Positions 19,301-28,340 of a stretch of 64,000 bases of DNA are shown here, in pieces. A program made the position numbers and the translations under genes. Below the pieces are notes generated by a model. It was not told the DNA's origin, did not search any database, and saw only the letters and a program-made list of their open reading frames with translations. This DNA is from Bacillus methanolicus PB1 (GTDB taxonomy: Bacteria > Bacillota > Bacilli > Bacillales > Cytobacillaceae). The stretch lies in contig NZ_AFEU01000001.1 in NCBI RefSeq assembly GCF_000262755.1, positions 248,001 through 312,000 of the forward strand, written 5' to 3'. Position 1 is the stretch's first letter; each line of letters begins with the position of its first letter.

Positions 19301-19937
19301 TTGCTATGGAAGCCTGAATTTTTAATGGCTCAACCCGGCTTTCAAGTTCATGGATAATGTCATTTACACGATTTAAATTTTCCTGCGTTTCCATTAACTT
19401 TGCTTCAGCCTTTTTCTTTCTTGATTTATATTTCAAAACACCTGCAGCTTCTTCAAAAATCGCGCGTCTATCTTCGGCCTTGCTGTTTAAAATTTCTTCA
19501 ACCTTTCCCTGGCTAATAATGGAGAATGCTTCTCTTCCCAGCCCTGTGTCCATAAATAAATCGATTATATCTTTTAATCGGCAAGCTTGTTTATTTATGT
19601 AAAATTCGCTTTCTCCGGAACGATACACTCTTCTCGTTATACTTACCTCATTGTATTCGATCGGCAAAAACTGGTCTTCATTATCAAGTGTTAATGTTAC
19701 CTCTGCAAAGTTTAATGGTTTTCTTGAATCACTGCCCGCAAATATAATGTCTTCCATTTTAGCGCCGCGGAGGGATTTTGCTGACTGTTCACCCAGCACC
19801 CAGCGAATGGCGTCCGTTATATTGCTTTTCCCGCTTCCGTTCGGTCCGACTACAGCTGTTACACCGGGAACGAAATCTACTGCTGTCCGTTCTGCAAACG
19901 ACTTAAAGCCTACCACATCCAATCGCTTTAGAAACAC
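16368..19937 (-). CDS. smc: Chromosome segregation protein SMC
   Basis: 1189 aa. The condensin ATPase that organises and separates replicated chromosomes with ScpA/ScpB. N-terminal Walker A GPNGSGKSN (about 31-39); two long coiled coils (about 170-500 and 670-1010); a hinge (about 510-665, with GGAMQHIVV and GSMTGGALK); C-terminal signature LLSGGERALTAIALLF and Walker B FCILDEVEAALDEAN. The frame has GTG codons at 19949 and 19937; the second gives the conserved MFLKRLDVVGFKSF start with AGGTGGGATC correctly spaced. It is 23 nt downstream of rnc. Confidence 0.98.
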   Translation of the reverse strand: MFLKRLDVVGFKSFAERTAVDFVPGVTAVVGPNGSGKSNITDAIRWVLGEQSAKSLRGAKMEDIIFAGSDSRKPLNFAEVTLTLDNEDQFLPIEYNEVSITRRVYRSGESEFYINKQACRLKDIIDLFMDTGLGREAFSIISQGKVEEILNSKAEDRRAIFEEAAGVLKYKSRKKKAEAKLMETQENLNRVNDIIHELESRVEPLKIQASIAKEYLEKKEELEKIEIALTVHEIEDLHAQWEKLSKQLEQHQKDERKHSSDIQAKEAKIEELRDHISAIDESISNLQTVLLHASEELEKLEGRKEVLKERKKNASQNKEQLEKNIEELTLKIKNLKKQKREQESAAVELANDTKQLEQKLFEKQQHLKSLTENIDEKIESLKSDYIELLNEQASAKNELRYIEQQLEQLNARNTRLDNENVKFLDERRKIEEKKREVLSFLNDAKKKLENHVRFYMEEQKKLEALKNNYQKQEKTLYQAYQYLQQAKSRKDMLEEMEEDYTGFFQGVKEVLKARQSKLQGIEGAVAELIRVPKEYEVAIETALGGAMQHIVVDSEQSGRAAIQFLKKNSFGRATFLPLNVIKGKQLSSAQTKSIEKHPSFVGVAANLVQFDRKYTNIILYLLGNVVVTKDLISANELAKLLEYRYRIVTLEGDIVNPGGSMTGGALKQKTTSLLSRKGELKELKEKLTDMELKTEKLESHVKRLKEDIQQLEKKAEDMRKTGEALRFKEQSFKVELREVELAEKNINERLALYDMDKVQFKEEMEKLLSRKKELSIKLDSHDSSISELDKEISVLTERKNQDIVSKEAISTEIADLKAVIAAKKQELRHKNEKIERIDGDLRETEQKLVTFQEDLELLSTEMTDSSTGELQLEEAAKHKLQDKNETIKLISSRREERMKLQALLEEAEIEAKELKSQHRGLVVVLKDEEIKLNRIDVELENRLVHLREEYLLSFDGAKQQYPLTMPLEEARKKVKLIKLAIEELGTVNLGAIEEYERVSERYEFLSEQKRDLQIAKDTLFQVIDEMDEEMKKRFEQTFNGIRAHFESVFRTLFGGGRADLKLTDPDDLLNTGIEIVAQPPGKKLQNLGLLSGGERALTAIALLFSILKVRPVPFCILDEVEAALDEANVSRFSQYLKRYSSETQFIVITHRKGTMEEADVLYGVTMQESGVSKLVSVRLAETNEFLQTS

Positions 19938-19960
19938 TTCTGATCCCACCTAACATAAAG

Positions 19961-20722
19961 TCACTCTTCTATCGAGTTTACTTCTAAATGTGCTTTAAGC
20001 TTTTCCAGAGCCATTTGGGCAGCATGCTGTTCTGCTTCTTTCTTGGACCGGCCTATGCCTGTCCCTAATTCCACTTTGTTTAATGAAACCCGGGAAACGA
20101 ATTCCCGATTATGGGCCGGCCCTTTTTCTTGCAGAATACGATATTCAATCGTCCCGGCCCCATCTCTTTGAACCAGCTCCTGAAGCTGGCTTTTGTAATC
20201 CATCACATGAGAAAAAGCACCGGCATTTATTTTCGGGAATACAACCATCTCTAAAAACTTTGTAACTGTTTCAATTCCTTTATCGAGGTATAAAGCCCCG
20301 ATGAAAGCCTCAAAAACATCAGCGAGAAGCGCCGGCCTTGCTCTTCCGCCTGTCATTTCTTCCCCTTTGCCAAGCAATATGAGCTCTCCAAAGGAAAGTT
20401 CATTGGCAAAAGAAACCAATGATGGTTCGCATACTACTGCTGCACGTAATTTCGTCAGCTCTCCTTCGCTCATCATCGGATATTTTTTAAAAAGGTATTG
20501 TGAAACAGTCAGCTCGAGGACGGCATCTCCTAAAAATTCAAGCCTTTCATTGTCTTCATAAGGCTTTTTGCGATGCTCATTCACATAGGATGAATGGGTA
20601 AATGCTTGTTTTAGCAATTTCTCGTCTCCAAATACAATTCCGATTCTTTCTTGAAACTCTTTAAATTGTTTATCTTTTGCGCGTAAATTTCTTTTATGAT
20701 TATCTTTATTGTTTTTGCGCAT
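19961..20722 (-). CDS. rnc: Ribonuclease III
   Basis: 253 aa. It cuts double-stranded RNA in rRNA processing and mRNA decay. The catalytic domain carries the signature [13 protein letters not shown] (about 60-72). The C-terminal double-stranded RNA-binding domain starts [11 protein letters not shown] and ends [22 protein letters not shown] basic N-terminal tail ([17 protein letters not shown]) is present. ATG at 20722 follows GGAGGCACT. It leads the rnc-smc-ftsY cluster. Confidence 0.97.
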   Translation of the reverse strand: MRKNNKDNHKRNLRAKDKQFKEFQERIGIVFGDEKLLKQAFTHSSYVNEHRKKPYEDNERLEFLGDAVLELTVSQYLFKKYPMMSEGELTKLRAAVVCEPSLVSFANELSFGELILLGKGEEMTGGRARPALLADVFEAFIGALYLDKGIETVTKFLEMVVFPKINAGAFSHVMDYKSQLQELVQRDGAGTIEYRILQEKGPAHNREFVSRVSLNKVELGTGIGRSKKEAEQHAAQMALEKLKAHLEVNSIEE

Positions 20723-20769
20723 AGTGCCTCCACCTTGCTTTTAATTTACACTTTTTCACTTTATAGAAG

Positions 20770-20794
20770 AAAGCCCCGCATTACACGGAGCTTT
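20770..20794 (-). terminator. Terminator between acpP and rnc
   Basis: AAAGCTCCG/CGGGGCTTT stem with a 7-nt loop on the minus strand, 16 nt after the acpP stop. The downstream T content is modest (TTTCTTCT), so partial read-through into rnc is possible. Confidence 0.65.
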
Positions 20795-20809
20795 TCTCTG
20801 TTCTAACGA

Positions 20810-21043
20810 TTACATTTGGCTTTTTATGTAATTTACAGCGTCACCCACTGTAGCGATTTTTTCTGCATCATCGTCAGAAATTTCCATTTCGAACTCGTCC
20901 TCTAATTCCATAACAAGTTCTACCACATCAAGGGAATCGGCACCAAGATCATCTTTAAAAGATGCCTCAAGAGTAACTTGAGACTCATCAACACCAAGGC
21001 GGTCTACAATGATCTTTGTAACACGTTCTAATACATCAGCCAT
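20810..21043 (-). CDS. acpP: Acyl carrier protein
   Basis: 77 aa, acidic, four-helix ACP. The phosphopantetheine attachment site is Ser37 in [15 protein letters not shown]. It carries growing acyl chains for fatty acid synthesis and donates them to PlsX. ATG at 21043 follows GGGGAGGTGAAC. It is the last gene of the fapR-plsX-fabD-fabG-acpP run, separated from rnc by a hairpin. Confidence 0.98.
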   Translation of the reverse strand: MADVLERVTKIIVDRLGVDESQVTLEASFKDDLGADSLDVVELVMELEDEFEMEISDDDAEKIATVGDAVNYIKSQM

Positions 21044-21123
21044 GCTTGTTCACCTCCCCTCAAGCCATTATATTGCATTTTAATAAAATAATAAATGCTT
21101 GTAATGTATTTTTGATTTTTTTT

Positions 21124-21870
21124 TTATTGCATTACCATACCGCCGTCAACGTGCAGAGTCTGGCCTGTCATGTAACGGCTGTCATCAGAGGCAAGAAATG
21201 CAACTACTTTAGCAACATCTCCCGGTTCGCCCAGTTTTGCGAGAGGAATTAGTTTCAACATTTCAGCTCTTATGTCATCTGCGAGTTTGTCAGTCATATC
21301 TGTTGTGATAAAACCGGGTGCAACTGCATTAACCGTAATTCCTCTGGAAGCCAATTCTTTTGCTGCTGTTTTTGTTAATCCGATGACTCCCGATTTTGCA
21401 GCCACGTAATTTGCCTGCCCGGGATTTCCGCTTACACCGACAATGGAAGAAATATTAATAATTCTTCCGCACCGCTGTTTCATCATCTGCCTTGTAACGG
21501 CTTTTATACAAAGAAAGACACCTTTTAGATTTATGTTAATTACATCATCCCATTCCTCTTCCTTCATTCTCATTAAAAGGTTATCTTTTGTAATTCCGGC
21601 GTTATTAACAAGGATGTCCAACTTGCCAAAGGTTTCAATTGTCACTTTCACCATGTTTGAAACAGATTCTGAATCGGCAACATTACATTGAACAGCAAAA
21701 GCATTTCTGCCAAGCGCTTTAATTTCTTCGACTACTTCATTCGCTTTTGCTTCACTTCCTGAATAATTAACAGCGACATTAGCACCTTTTCTTGCCAGTT
21801 CAAGGGCAATTTCTCGGCCTATACCTCTGGACGCCCCTGTTACAAGGGCCGCTTTTCCTTCTAATTTCAT
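21124..21870 (-). CDS. fabG: 3-oxoacyl-ACP reductase
   Basis: 248 aa short-chain dehydrogenase that reduces beta-ketoacyl-ACP with [13 protein letters not shown] cofactor loop (residues 11-18), NNAG (89-92), and the catalytic Ser141/142, Tyr155 and Lys159 in NYVAAKSG. It ends in the typical GGMVMQ. Its start overlaps the fabD stop by 4 nt, as expected in the FapR-controlled operon. Confidence 0.97.
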   Translation of the reverse strand: MKLEGKAALVTGASRGIGREIALELARKGANVAVNYSGSEAKANEVVEEIKALGRNAFAVQCNVADSESVSNMVKVTIETFGKLDILVNNAGITKDNLLMRMKEEEWDDVININLKGVFLCIKAVTRQMMKQRCGRIINISSIVGVSGNPGQANYVAAKSGVIGLTKTAAKELASRGITVNAVAPGFITTDMTDKLADDIRAEMLKLIPLAKLGEPGDVAKVVAFLASDDSRYMTGQTLHVDGGMVMQ

Positions 21871-22814
21871 TGGTTTTCCTCCTTTAACGCCTCGATAGTA
21901 GCTTTAAAGCTGTCTTCATCAGACACAGCCAATGTTTTAACGGTTCGTTCCACTTTTTTTACAAGACCTGATAATACTTTCCCGGGACCGATTTCAATAA
22001 ACGTGTCTACACCGAGTTCAATCATTTTCCGGACAGAATCTTCCCATAACACAGGCGAATATAGTTGTTCAATCAGCTTTTCCTTAATTTCTGCAGCAGA
22101 TTGTATCGGGTTAGCTGTTACATTAGAAATAACAGGAACCTTTGCATCCTTGATACTCATTTCATTAAGAACCGTTTGAAATTTTTCCGCTGCAGGTTTC
22201 ATTAAGACTGAATGGAACGGACCGCTTACTTCTAATGGAATCACCCTTTTCGCTCCTTTTTCTTTTGCTATTTGACCAGCTAATTCAACACCTTGTCTCG
22301 AACCGGAAATAACAATTTGTCCCGGACAATTCAGGTTGGCCAGCTGAACAGTGTGACCGTCTGCTGTGACCGACGCAGTAATTTCTGAGAGCGACTCGCG
22401 GTCAAGACCGAGTACTGCCGCCATTGTTCCTTCTCCGTTCGGAACCGCTTCCTCCATGTATTCTCCTCTTTTTCTGACAGCCCGGACGCCTTCTACAAAC
22501 GAAAAAGCCTCTGCAGCAACAAGTGCTGAATACTCTCCAAGACTGTGCCCTGCAACAAAATCAGGCTCTATCCCCGACTTTTTAAAATAATGCAGAATGG
22601 CAATACTCGTCGTTAATAAAGCAGGCTGGGCGTTTGTTGTTAATGTTAATTCTTCTTGCGGGCCTTCAAAAATAATGTTGGATAACTTAAAGTTTAAAGT
22701 TTTGTCTGCTTGTTCGAAGATCTCCATAATGGTGCTGTCTGATTCAGCCAGGACTTTACCCATACCGACAGCCTGCGATCCTTGACCCGGAAAAAGAAAT
22801 GCGATTTTACCCAT
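21867..22814 (-). CDS. fabD: Malonyl-CoA:ACP transacylase
   Basis: 315 aa. It transfers malonyl groups from CoA to ACP. Nucleophile Ser91 in [13 protein letters not shown], preceded by the N-terminal FPGQGSQ motif. The frame is open to 22838, inside plsX, but the ATG at 22814 is preceded by AAAGGGGAG and gives the family start [14 protein letters not shown]. It is 13 nt after plsX. Confidence 0.97.
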   Translation of the reverse strand: MGKIAFLFPGQGSQAVGMGKVLAESDSTIMEIFEQADKTLNFKLSNIIFEGPQEELTLTTNAQPALLTTSIAILHYFKKSGIEPDFVAGHSLGEYSALVAAEAFSFVEGVRAVRKRGEYMEEAVPNGEGTMAAVLGLDRESLSEITASVTADGHTVQLANLNCPGQIVISGSRQGVELAGQIAKEKGAKRVIPLEVSGPFHSVLMKPAAEKFQTVLNEMSIKDAKVPVISNVTANPIQSAAEIKEKLIEQLYSPVLWEDSVRKMIELGVDTFIEIGPGKVLSGLVKKVERTVKTLAVSDEDSFKATIEALKEENQ

Positions 22815-22827
22815 GAAAACTCCCCTT

Positions 22828-23835
22828 TCAAAGTTCATTTTGGAATTGTGGCCGCTTATTTTCCAGTATTTCTGTTATTGTGCCTGTTACATTTTTTTCA
22901 ACCATTTCCCGCGCCTGGCGGATGGCATGAAAAATTCCATTCGCATCAGAAGACCCATGTGCTTTTATAACAGGAGCCTTCAATCCAAATAAACCGGCGC
23001 CGCCATACTCTGAGTAATCCATTTTGTTTTTTAGCTGCACTAAATCCGGCTTGAGGACTGCAGCAGCCAGCTTGCTTTTTAACGTTGCAGTTAATGTGCT
23101 TTTAAGCATTTTGAACACCGACAATGCGGTTCCTTCAATCGTCTTCAAAACCATATTCCCCGTAAATCCATCTGTCACGACAACATCAGCTGCACCTTCC
23201 AATAAGTCGCGCGCTTCTACGTTCCCGATAAAATGAATGTCGGCATTTTGCAGCAATTCAAAAGATTGCTTGGCTAACTCATTTCCCTTTTTCTCTTCTG
23301 TCCCAATGTTGAGCAGGCCAACTCTCGGTTTGGAAATTGCTCTTACTTTTTCACTGTAAATTGACCCCATAACCGCATATTGAAGAATGTTCTCAGGCTT
23401 TGCGTCAACGTTTGCGCCAACATCAAGCATTAAAAATCCTTCACCGCCAATAGTCGGCAATGTAGGCGCCAAAGCCGGGCGTTCGATTCCTTCAATTCGT
23501 CCAACGACAAAAAGTCCGGCTGCCATCAGAGCTCCCGTATTACCGGCAGAAATGCATGCATCCGCATATCCTTCTGCTACTTGTCTTGCCGCAACAACCA
23601 TGGAAGCTTTCTTTTTTCTTCTTACTGCCCGCACCGGTTCATCAGTACCTAATATGACTTCATCTGTATGGAGTATATCAATTCTTTCATGATCGATTAA
23701 ATACTCTCTGATTTTCTGCTCATCACCTACAAGAGTAATATGTATATTATGAAATGCATTCACAGCTTTCAATGCACCAAGCACGATTTCTTTAGGGGCG
23801 TGGTCGCCTCCCATTGCATCTATTGCCAATTTCAT
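22828..23835 (-). CDS. plsX: Acyl-ACP:phosphate acyltransferase PlsX
   Basis: 335 aa. It makes acyl-phosphate, the donor used by PlsY at the first step of phospholipid synthesis. The family N-terminus [20 protein letters not shown] is clear, with [13 protein letters not shown] and [17 protein letters not shown] further on. The open frame continues to 23910, over the end of fapR, but the ATG at 23835 is the conserved start; it lies 7 nt after the fapR stop. Confidence 0.97.
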   Translation of the reverse strand: MKLAIDAMGGDHAPKEIVLGALKAVNAFHNIHITLVGDEQKIREYLIDHERIDILHTDEVILGTDEPVRAVRRKKKASMVVAARQVAEGYADACISAGNTGALMAAGLFVVGRIEGIERPALAPTLPTIGGEGFLMLDVGANVDAKPENILQYAVMGSIYSEKVRAISKPRVGLLNIGTEEKKGNELAKQSFELLQNADIHFIGNVEARDLLEGAADVVVTDGFTGNMVLKTIEGTALSVFKMLKSTLTATLKSKLAAAVLKPDLVQLKNKMDYSEYGGAGLFGLKAPVIKAHGSSDANGIFHAIRQAREMVEKNVTGTITEILENKRPQFQNEL

Positions 23836-23842
23836 GTAAGTC

Positions 23843-24415
23843 TCATCCTTTTTTATTTTTTGACCGGAACATCTCAAACTGGCCCTTGAACACAAGTTCA
23901 TTATTGACAAAACTGTTCACTTCTACAAATGTTCGGCCGCTTTCCTGATCAATTTTTGTTACTTTTGCTTTTGCAATAACACGTTCATTTTCATTTACCG
24001 ATCTCGTAAACCGAATATTCGCTTTTGCTGTTAAAGCGAGTTCATCATTGATAACTGCAACTGCAAGAGAATTGGCTTGTGCAAACAAATGATGTCCTCT
24101 GGCGATTTTATTTCTGCTGAATACATGTTCTTTTTTCACATCAAATATGGAAATGGCGCTTTTATCTAACTGTATATCAATAATCTCACCGATTACTTCT
24201 TCAATCGGAAGAGATCTTACTTCGTTTTCAAAGCGCTTTTCAGCAACACTTTTTATTCGTTCTCTCAATTCCGGGATCGAAAGCTCCAGCCGGTCCAATC
24301 GAATCGTCTGGACGCTCACAGAAAATTTTTCTGCTAATTCCTCATCTGTTACAAACGGATTTTCCTTAATTGTTTCAAATAACAATTGCTGCCGTTCTTT
24401 TTTGCTTCGTCTCAT
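23843..24415 (-). CDS. fapR: Fatty acid biosynthesis repressor FapR
   Basis: 190 aa. It represses fatty acid and phospholipid genes and is released by malonyl-CoA. The N-terminal DeoR-like helix-turn-helix ([24 protein letters not shown], about 18-41) precedes a hot-dog domain (about 75-185) that binds malonyl-CoA. It is first in its operon, and its own promoter holds a FapR operator, showing autoregulation and control of plsX-fabD-fabG-acpP. Confidence 0.98.
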   Translation of the reverse strand: MRRSKKERQQLLFETIKENPFVTDEELAEKFSVSVQTIRLDRLELSIPELRERIKSVAEKRFENEVRSLPIEEVIGEIIDIQLDKSAISIFDVKKEHVFSRNKIARGHHLFAQANSLAVAVINDELALTAKANIRFTRSVNENERVIAKAKVTKIDQESGRTFVEVNSFVNNELVFKGQFEMFRSKNKKG

Positions 24416-24436
24416 AGTTTACACCGTCCGAGAGAT

Positions 24437-24455
24437 ATTAAGACTAGGTACTAAT
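24437..24455 (-). promoter_or_regulatory. FapR operator
   Basis: ATTAGTACCTAGTCTTAAT on the minus strand agrees with the known FapR box of Bacillus fapR promoters, including the TTAGTACC half and the spacing. It covers the expected transcription start. Confidence 0.9.
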
Positions 24456-24458
24456 AGT

Positions 24459-24487
24459 AGTATATAATCTTAAGTTTTAATATGCAA
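24459..24487 (-). promoter_or_regulatory. Sigma-A promoter of the fapR operon
   Basis: Minus strand TTGCAT (24487-24482), 17-nt spacer, TATACT (24464-24459). The start falls near 24452, inside the FapR operator, leaving a leader of about 37 nt. Confidence 0.75.
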
Positions 24488-24488
24488 T

Positions 24489-24521
24489 AAAAAAGAGGAG
24501 AAAGCTAATTTATCTCCTCCC
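24489..24521 (-). terminator. Terminator downstream of recG
   Basis: GGAGGAGA/TCTCCTC stem followed by TTTTTT on the minus strand, just past the recG stop and directly upstream of the fapR promoter. Confidence 0.8.
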
Positions 24522-24531
24522 TAAAAGAATG

Positions 24532-26580
24532 TTAATCAAGTTTTTCGCCTGATAAAGCACCTGATCGATAAAGGTGGTCGCGCAAGCTGGCATACTCAGG
24601 CAATTCCCAAAATTCTTTTGACTGAATCAGTTTTGCGGCATCATTTCTTGCTGCTTCAAGCGCCCTGTAATCATGGACCATATCAGCCACTTTAAATTCC
24701 GGAATCCCGCTTTGTTTTTTGCCAAAAAAATCACCCGGGCCGCGAAGTTCAAGATCTTTTTCACTGAGAACAAAACCGTCATTTGTTTCAGTCATAATTC
24801 GCATTCTTTCTTTTCCGACTTCCGTTTTTGGATCTGCAAGCAAAATACAATAAGATTGTTCACTGCCTCTTCCTACCCTGCCGCGAAGCTGGTGAAGCTG
24901 GGCCAGCCCGAATCGTTCGGCATCATAAATAACCATTACTGTAGCATTTGGAACATTGACGCCGACTTCAACAACCGTTGTTGAAACAAGGATCTGAATT
25001 TCATTTACACTGAAAGCTTTCATGACCGCTTCTTTTTCTTCAGAATGCAGCCTTCCATGCATCAATCCGACTTTATACCGGCCATGAAAATAGGCTTCAA
25101 GCTGATTGTAAACGTCAATAGCATTTTGAACATCAAGCTTGTCTGATTCTTCTATTAACGGACAAATAACATATGCCTGCCGCCCTTTTGAAAGCTCTTT
25201 TTCCATAAAAGCAAGAATGCGGTCAAGCATTTCATGCTTTGCCCAATACGTTTCGATTGTTTTTCTCCCTGCGGGCATTTCATTAATAACGGATACATCC
25301 ATCTCGCCGAAGGCTGTAATCGCCAAAGTTCTAGGGATTGGGGTAGCTGTCATAAACAAAACATCCGGATTCTCCCCTTTTTCTCTGAGAACCCTTCTTT
25401 GTTCAACTCCAAAACGATGCTGCTCATCCGTAATAACGAGACCGAGCTGATGGAAATGCACTTCATCTTGAATAAGCGCATGTGTTCCAATCAAAATATC
25501 AATTTCTCCTGCTTGTAATTGCTGTAAAATCTCCCGGCGGCGCTTCCCTTTTATCGCACTGGTAAGCAATTCACAGCGTATCCCGAACGGTTCCAGCAAA
25601 CTTGTAATCGATTCCGCATGCTGTTCAGCTAAAATTTCAGTTGGGACCATTAATGCACCCTGGTAACCTGCAGTAACGCTTGCAAAAAGAGCAATCGTTG
25701 CCACGGCTGTCTTTCCCGAACCTACATCGCCTTGAAGAAGCCGATTCATGCGGAACTGCGATTTCATATCAAAAAGAATTTCATTCGTTACCCTTTTTTG
25801 CGCGGTTGTTAATGAAAAAGGAAGAGAAGAAATAAATTGTTTTACTTTTTCCAAATCGTATTTTTGAGCCACTCCGTTTGAGTTTTCCCTTTCAAATTTC
25901 CTAAGGGCCTGCATCTTTATTTGAAAATATAAAAATTCTTCATAAACAAAACGGCGCCTTGCCTGCTTAATATCTTCACTCGTAAAAGGAAAATGAATGG
26001 CTCTAAGTGCATCTCTGCGATTCATTAGTTTATATTTTTTCAATAAGGATACGGGGAGCGTTTCGTGAATGTCTTCTCCAAATTGAGAGAAAGCGAGATT
26101 TATCAATCTTCGTAATCCTTTAACCGTTAAATTTCCTTTTACCGCATAGACTGGTTCAAATTCTTTATTCTTTGAATAGGGGCCAAATTGGATGCTGTTC
26201 GCCGTAATCGATTGCCTGTGCTGGTCCCATTTACCCGTAACAGTGATTGTGTTATTAATGGAAATTTTATTTTTTAAATAAGGCTGATTAAAAAAGATCA
26301 CCTGTATTAAATATCGACCAACTAGCAGCCTGATTGTCAGCCTCGATTTTTTTCTCCCATAATAGACAAGAGAAGGCTCGCTATGAACCTTCCCTTCTAC
26401 TGTGACTCTTTCCTCATGCTTTGCATCGGCTAAGTCCCTGAGCCGATAATCCTCGTAGCGATATGGAAAGTGTTCAAATAAGTCGTTAACCGTCAATATA
26501 TTCATTTCTGCTAAAATTTGTGCGGTTTCTTCACCGATACCTTTAATAGCCGTTACAGTTTGATTTAGCTTATCATTCAC
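24532..26580 (-). CDS. recG: ATP-dependent DNA helicase RecG
   Basis: 682 aa with the GTG at 26580 as start, exactly the length of B. subtilis RecG. It reverses stalled forks and branch-migrates Holliday junctions. An N-terminal wedge/OB domain (about 55-180) is followed by the helicase core: GDVGSGKTAVA (Walker A), DEQHRFGV (DEAH-like box), FMTATPIPRTLA, QLRGRVGRG. The open frame extends 47 codons upstream, inside sdaAA; the GTG lies 1 nt past the sdaAA stop and has only a weak ribosome site. Confidence 0.95.
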   Translation of the reverse strand: MNDKLNQTVTAIKGIGEETAQILAEMNILTVNDLFEHFPYRYEDYRLRDLADAKHEERVTVEGKVHSEPSLVYYGRKKSRLTIRLLVGRYLIQVIFFNQPYLKNKISINNTITVTGKWDQHRQSITANSIQFGPYSKNKEFEPVYAVKGNLTVKGLRRLINLAFSQFGEDIHETLPVSLLKKYKLMNRRDALRAIHFPFTSEDIKQARRRFVYEEFLYFQIKMQALRKFERENSNGVAQKYDLEKVKQFISSLPFSLTTAQKRVTNEILFDMKSQFRMNRLLQGDVGSGKTAVATIALFASVTAGYQGALMVPTEILAEQHAESITSLLEPFGIRCELLTSAIKGKRRREILQQLQAGEIDILIGTHALIQDEVHFHQLGLVITDEQHRFGVEQRRVLREKGENPDVLFMTATPIPRTLAITAFGEMDVSVINEMPAGRKTIETYWAKHEMLDRILAFMEKELSKGRQAYVICPLIEESDKLDVQNAIDVYNQLEAYFHGRYKVGLMHGRLHSEEKEAVMKAFSVNEIQILVSTTVVEVGVNVPNATVMVIYDAERFGLAQLHQLRGRVGRGSEQSYCILLADPKTEVGKERMRIMTETNDGFVLSEKDLELRGPGDFFGKKQSGIPEFKVADMVHDYRALEAARNDAAKLIQSKEFWELPEYASLRDHLYRSGALSGEKLD

Positions 26581-26581
26581 A

Positions 26582-27460
26582 TTACTTGAGCGGTATTCCG
26601 AAGATCTTCGCCGCAAGCTTCTGACCTGTCGGAGTTGCCGCCAAACCTCCCTGTGCTGTTTCTTTATGTGCCGTTGGCATCGATTGTCCAATTTTAAACA
26701 TCGCCTCAATAACCTCATCACAAGGAATTCGGCTTTTAATGCCTGCTAAAGCCATATCAGCTGCTACCATTGCATTGGCTGCCCCCATAGCATTTCTTTT
26801 TACACATGGAACTTCGACTAATCCAGCCACCGGATCACATACTAATCCTAGCATATTTTTTAACGTTATGGCCATTGCTTCTGCACATTGTTCAGGATTT
26901 CCCCCGGCCATTTCTACAATTGCTGCAGCTGCCATTCCTGCAGCGGAACCGACTTCAGCCTGGCATCCGCCTGCAGCACCTGAAATGAAGGCATTGTTCG
27001 CAACAACGTACCCAAATGCACCTGCCGTGAAAAGAAACGCAATCATTTGTTCTCTTGTTGGATTTAATTTATTTTTTACAGCAAATAATGTCCCGGGAAC
27101 TACCCCGGCTGAACCGGCTGTCGGAGTTGCACAAATTGTCCCCATCGCAGCATTCACTTCATTCGTGGCAACAGCTTTGCTTACTGCATCCAGAATGGTT
27201 TCGCCTGACAAAAATTCTCCTTTTTCAATATACTGTTGCAATAAAACAGCATCGCCGCCGGTCAAGCCTGAATGCGACGTAACTCCTTTTAGTCCTTTTT
27301 CAACCGCCTGTTCCATGACAGTAAGATTTTTTTCCATCTGGGCAATAATCTCTTCTTTTGATCGGCCGGTGACTTCCATTTCCTGTTCAATCATAATATC
27401 AGAAATTTTTTTATTTTGACTAATAGCAAGATCTACCAATTCAACTACATTCCGGAACAT
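26582..27460 (-). CDS. sdaAA: L-serine dehydratase alpha chain
   Basis: 292 aa. The catalytic chain of the two-subunit iron-sulfur serine deaminase, which turns serine into pyruvate and ammonia. Cysteines expected to hold the 4Fe-4S cluster are in TICATPTAGSAG, GCQAEVGSAAGM and CDPVAGLVEVPC. ATG at 27460 follows GGAGGAAG. It is 67 nt after sdaAB and directly abuts recG, the same order as in B. subtilis. Confidence 0.96.
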   Translation of the reverse strand: MFRNVVELVDLAISQNKKISDIMIEQEMEVTGRSKEEIIAQMEKNLTVMEQAVEKGLKGVTSHSGLTGGDAVLLQQYIEKGEFLSGETILDAVSKAVATNEVNAAMGTICATPTAGSAGVVPGTLFAVKNKLNPTREQMIAFLFTAGAFGYVVANNAFISGAAGGCQAEVGSAAGMAAAAIVEMAGGNPEQCAEAMAITLKNMLGLVCDPVAGLVEVPCVKRNAMGAANAMVAADMALAGIKSRIPCDEVIEAMFKIGQSMPTAHKETAQGGLAATPTGQKLAAKIFGIPLK

Positions 27461-27527
27461 TGTTGTTCTTCCTCCTTGTTGTACCGCTAAATTATAGATT
27501 TGTAAGCGCTATCATTATGTTGCAGCC

Positions 27528-28190
27528 TTATTCAACAATTTTTGTGACCTGAATAATGTTCGGCAATTTTTCTATTTCTTCGATAATATGCCGGTCAATA
27601 TTTTGATCAACTTCGATCGTCATTAATGCGAGCCTCCCTTTTTCCTTGCGGGAAACTTCCATATGGCCAATGTTCAATTGATGTTTTGCAAGAATGTTCG
27701 ATACTGCCGCTATTGCCCCGAATCGGTCGTTATGAACAACAAGGATTGCCGGATGATGGCCTGACAATCTTAACTCAAAACCATTTAATTCGATAATTTC
27801 AATTTTTCCGCCGCCAATCGATATCCCGACAAGCTCTAATTCGCCTTGATCATCTCCAATTCGAATTCTTGCAGTATTCGGATGATCGGTAACAGCAGTT
27901 TCTGCAATAAACTCGATGTGAATACCTTTTTCTTTTGCAATTTCGAGCGATTTTATGATTCGTTCATCATAAGTATCAAAATCAAGAAGGCCGCCTATAA
28001 TGGCAACATCGGTGCCATGTCCTTTATATGTTTTGGCAAACGAACCATAAAATGATATTTTTGCCCATTTCGGTTCACGCCCAAAAAGGCTTCTGGCCAC
28101 ACGTCCTATTCTTGCTGCCCCGGCAGTGTGGGAACTTGAAGGACCAATCATGACAGGACCGATAATATCAAAAACACTCTTATATTTCAT
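27528..28190 (-). CDS. sdaAB: L-serine dehydratase beta chain
   Basis: 220 aa. The N-terminal domain (MKYKSVFDIIGPVMIGPSSSHTAGAARIG) is the beta-chain signature, and the C-terminal 75 residues form an ACT domain (VVHNDRFGAIAAVSNILAKH), probably for regulation. The open frame reaches 28232, inside a repeat; the ATG at 28190 matches homologues. It works with SdaAA encoded just downstream. Confidence 0.96.
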   Translation of the reverse strand: MKYKSVFDIIGPVMIGPSSSHTAGAARIGRVARSLFGREPKWAKISFYGSFAKTYKGHGTDVAIIGGLLDFDTYDERIIKSLEIAKEKGIHIEFIAETAVTDHPNTARIRIGDDQGELELVGISIGGGKIEIIELNGFELRLSGHHPAILVVHNDRFGAIAAVSNILAKHQLNIGHMEVSRKEKGRLALMTIEVDQNIDRHIIEEIEKLPNIIQVTKIVE

Positions 28191-28219
28191 GATTATTTTC
28201 CCCTCTTCTCTCATAACAC

Positions 28220-28337
28220 GAGGCTGACTCATAGGGGTCTGATTCCCTCCGGTAAAGACAATATATAGAATGGTTTTATTAGTGTCTGTCTATATATTGT
28301 ATTGGCGGGGTCTTCCCTTCGCTTATGAGTCAGCCTC
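28220..28337. repeat. Palindromic intergenic repeat, subfamily 2 (copy C)
   Basis: 118 bp between fakA and sdaAB, from GAGGCTGACTCATAGGGG to CTTATGAGTCAGCCTC. The inner part carries the perfect inverted pair ACAATATATAGA / TCTATATATTGT around a short loop. It agrees with copy A and, inverted, with copy E. Confidence 0.9.
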
Positions 28338-28340
28338 AAC

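Noticed and set aside
26739-27419. Long plus-strand open frame of 226 codons opposite sdaAA
   Set aside because: It is the mirror of a well-conserved minus-strand gene, has no ribosome site and resembles nothing; a codon-bias shadow.
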